Shown here: positions 5,384 through 7,284 of the stretch, piece after piece
Layout of the letters: every line of letters starts with the position of its first letter
Numbering within the stretch: position 1 is the first letter of the stretch
The notes under the pieces: model-generated
Seen by the model: the letters and a program-made list of their open reading frames with translations, nothing else
Told to the model about the DNA's origin: nothing
The model's database searches: none
From: Desulfobacteraceae bacterium
GTDB taxonomy: Bacteria > Desulfobacterota > Desulfobacteria > Desulfobacterales > ETH-SRB1
DNA length: 7,284 nucleotides
Reading direction: 5' to 3'
NCBI GenBank assembly: GCA_030638305.1
Contig: DAOWEW010000025.1
Span: forward strand, 1 to 7,284
Made by a program: the position numbers and the translations under genes

Positions 5384-6751
5384 ATGAAAAAAAATTCCAG
5401 GACATTTTTTTGCTGTCAGGCATGTGGATATCAAACGCCTAAATGGATGGGGAAATGCCCTGACTGCGGACAATGGAAAACTTTTGTAGAAGAAGTGCAA
5501 ACATTGAAACCGTCTCAAGAAGCAAGGCGCAATACATTATCTCTTCAATCAAAACCTGTACCCATTAACTCAATTAAACTTGAGGATGAATATCGTTTAT
5601 TAACCGGAATCAGCGAATTTGACAGGGTTCTGGGAGGCGGGCTTGTTCCGGGCACACTTGTGCTTATAGGTGGTACTCCAGGAATAGGCAAATCAACTCT
5701 AATGTTGCAAGCATTGCACGGCCTTGCAAACATGGGACATAAGGTACTTTATGTTTCCGGAGAGGAATCAATTAAACAAATAAGCTTGAGAAGCAAACGG
5801 CTTTCAACTGTTTCCACCGATTTGCTGGTGGCATCAGAGATAGATATAGAATCCATACAAACAATGATTGAAGAAACCAGGCCGGATGTGCTTGTCATAG
5901 ATTCCATCCAGACCATGTTTAATGCAGACCTTACTTCTGCCCCTGGAAGTGTAAGTCAGGTCAGGGAGTCAGCCATTAAACTCATGTTCATAGCCAAAAA
6001 AACAAGTGTTCCGATATTTCTGGTTGGGCATGTGACAAAAGATGGTGCCATAGCCGGCCCAAGACTTCTGGAACATATGGTAGATACAGTTCTTTATTTT
6101 GAAGGCGATAGAAATCATGTTTTCAGAATTCTACGTGCTGTCAAGAACAGATTTGGATCGACAAACGAAATAGGCGTATTTGAAATGAATGAAACCGGCC
6201 TTACGGAAGTTGTAAATCCTTCTGCGATATTTCTTTCGGAACGTCCTGTAAATACACCGGGATCAGTTGTAACTTCCAGCATGGAAGGCACCAGACCGAT
6301 ACTTGTTGAACTTCAGGCTCTCGCCAGCAGTACAAATTTTGGAACACCAAGAAGAACGGTTCTTGGTCTTGACCAGAATCGGGTTGCCCTGCTTGTGGCT
6401 GTTATGGAAAAAAAAATAGGTATGAATTTATTGGGGCACGATATCTTCATGAATGTAGCCGGGGGTGTAAAGGTAGATGAGCCGGCCATTGATATGGGAA
6501 TTATTTCCGCCATCGCATCAAGCTTTTTAGATAAACCTATTTCTGATGCAACACTTGTTTTTGGCGAAGTAGGATTGACGGGTGAAGTCAGAGCTGTAAG
6601 TCACATTGAAACCAGAGTTAATGAAACAAAAAAAATGGGTTTTTCAAAATGCCTTGTACCTGAAAGCAATCTTAAACGCATGACTGAAATCAAGGGAATA
6701 GATGTTATCGGGATCAAAACAGTATCACAAGCTATTGAGACTTTATTTTAA
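5384..6751 (+). CDS. radA: DNA repair protein RadA (Sms)
   Basis: A 455-residue RecA-like ATPase that drives branch migration during recombinational repair and natural transformation. Numbered from the ATG at 5384: an N-terminal C4 zinc finger (Cys11/Cys14 and Cys25/Cys28, with YQTPKWMGKCPDCGQW), the Walker A GGTPGIGKST (96-105, Lys103), a Walker B strand ending VLVIDSIQTM (Asp173), the RadA-specific KNRFG motif (254-258), and a C-terminal Lon-protease-like domain (about 285-455, with VAGGVKVDEPAIDMGI) that lacks the protease catalytic serine, as normal for RadA. The length is typical. Three ATGs are possible (5369, 5375, 5384); I prefer 5384 because MKKNSRTFFCC aligns with the usual N-terminus, but no Shine-Dalgarno supports any of them. 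The palindromic element ends just upstream and has probably replaced the native leader. The stop overlaps the rlmE start by one base. Confidence 0.95.
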   Translation: MKKNSRTFFCCQACGYQTPKWMGKCPDCGQWKTFVEEVQTLKPSQEARRNTLSLQSKPVPINSIKLEDEYRLLTGISEFDRVLGGGLVPGTLVLIGGTPGIGKSTLMLQALHGLANMGHKVLYVSGEESIKQISLRSKRLSTVSTDLLVASEIDIESIQTMIEETRPDVLVIDSIQTMFNADLTSAPGSVSQVRESAIKLMFIAKKTSVPIFLVGHVTKDGAIAGPRLLEHMVDTVLYFEGDRNHVFRILRAVKNRFGSTNEIGVFEMNETGLTEVVNPSAIFLSERPVNTPGSVVTSSMEGTRPILVELQALASSTNFGTPRRTVLGLDQNRVALLVAVMEKKIGMNLLGHDIFMNVAGGVKVDEPAIDMGIISAIASSFLDKPISDATLVFGEVGLTGEVRAVSHIETRVNETKKMGFSKCLVPESNLKRMTEIKGIDVIGIKTVSQAIETLF

Positions 6752-7284
6752 TGACGCGAAACAAATCAAAAAATAACAGGTGGAAAGATCATTATTCCAC
6801 ACTCGCTAAAAAAGAAAATTTTCCGGCAAGATCGGTTTATAAACTTAAAGAAATACATCAAAAATACAATTTAATTAAAAAAGGAGACAGAGTTCTTGAT
6901 TTGGGTTGCGCACCGGGATCATGGCTTATCTATGCAGCAGAATTGGCGGGTAAAAAGGGGCAGGTAACTGGAGTTGATCTGAAACCTTTATTGATAAAGA
7001 TTCCATCAAACACCAGAATGTATACTGCGGATATTCTTTCTGTTGATGATGAGTTTTATAATAAGTTAACAGGAAAAAATTTTAACGTTATTTTAAGTGA
7101 TATGGCGCCGGCTACAACCGGAAATAAACATGTTGATGCTGCAAGATCATTTAACCTTTGTGAAGCAGCTCTGTCAATTGTTCAAAAAATTCTGATACCG
7201 GGAGGATCATTTGTTTGCAAGATCTTTCAGGGCGAGGATTTCAACGAATTTTCAGATTCAGTTAAGGCCTGCTTTAAAAAAAGC
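6751..7284 (+). CDS. rlmE: 23S rRNA 2'-O-ribose methyltransferase RlmE (FtsJ/RrmJ), 3' end outside window
   Basis: Starts at the ATG of a TAATG overlap with the radA stop, with no stop codon before the window ends (178 codons). RlmE uses S-adenosylmethionine to methylate the 2'-O of U2552 in the A-loop of 23S rRNA on the 50S subunit. Visible features: FPARSVYKLKEI with the catalytic Lys31, the SAM-binding VLDLGCAPGSW (48-58), the acidic end of strand 2 in VTGVDLKP (Asp76), ILSDMAP with catalytic Asp117, and FVCKIFQG with catalytic Lys157. These three catalytic positions are each offset by exactly seven from K38, D124 and K164 of E. coli RrmJ, as expected for an intact enzyme with a shorter N-terminus; the final catalytic Glu would lie just past the edge. 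The overlap with radA implies co-transcription and translational coupling. Confidence 0.95.
   Translation, partial: MTRNKSKNNRWKDHYSTLAKKENFPARSVYKLKEIHQKYNLIKKGDRVLDLGCAPGSWLIYAAELAGKKGQVTGVDLKPLLIKIPSNTRMYTADILSVDDEFYNKLTGKNFNVILSDMAPATTGNKHVDAARSFNLCEAALSIVQKILIPGGSFVCKIFQGEDFNEFSDSVKACFKKS

Noticed and set aside
6415..6660. Lon-protease-like domain of RadA lacking the catalytic serine
   Set aside because: The absence of the protease serine is the normal state of RadA, so it is not a defect.

Overview
The window reads as a piece of a Gram-negative, fairly AT-rich genome rich in decayed mobile DNA. The style of its proteins and the mixture of housekeeping genes with IS remnants resemble sulfate-reducing Desulfobacterota (Desulfobacterales-like). 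That placement is inferred from protein flavour only; no rRNA or marker search was possible.

Layout. (1) Positions 1-2340 are a mobile-element graveyard. It holds the 5' end of an IS91-like transposase (minus strand, runs off the left edge), a full-length but multiply broken IS66-type transposase (plus), a short C-terminal remnant of a second DDE transposase, and a GC-rich gene-free block with short direct repeats. (2) Positions 2332-3025 hold an apparently intact type II toxin-antitoxin operon, a Phd/YefM-like antitoxin followed by a PIN-domain (VapC-like) toxin, with a promoter and a palindromic operator candidate. (3) Positions 3026-4254 are another decayed stretch. Its main content is a minus-strand fragment of what looks like a large P-loop GTPase, cut at its 5' end by a repeat made of two GC-rich hairpins. 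(4) Positions 4255-5076 encode a PHP-family histidinol-phosphatase-like protein (minus). (5) Positions 5077-5368, between this gene and the divergent radA, hold a 7-bp tandem repeat and a 182-bp palindromic MITE-like element with perfect 28-bp inverted ends. (6) Positions 5384-7284 hold radA and the first 178 codons of rlmE (ftsJ/rrmJ), which overlap by one base and are probably co-transcribed.

Functionally the right-hand third is housekeeping: DNA repair (RadA), 23S rRNA methylation (RlmE) and a probable histidine-pathway phosphatase. The left two-thirds is accessory DNA in which only the toxin-antitoxin pair looks alive. I see no convincing new multi-gene system. The least explained objects are the 182-bp palindrome at the hisJ/radA divergence, the truncated GTPase with its double-hairpin border, and the GC-rich repeat block before the toxin-antitoxin operon.
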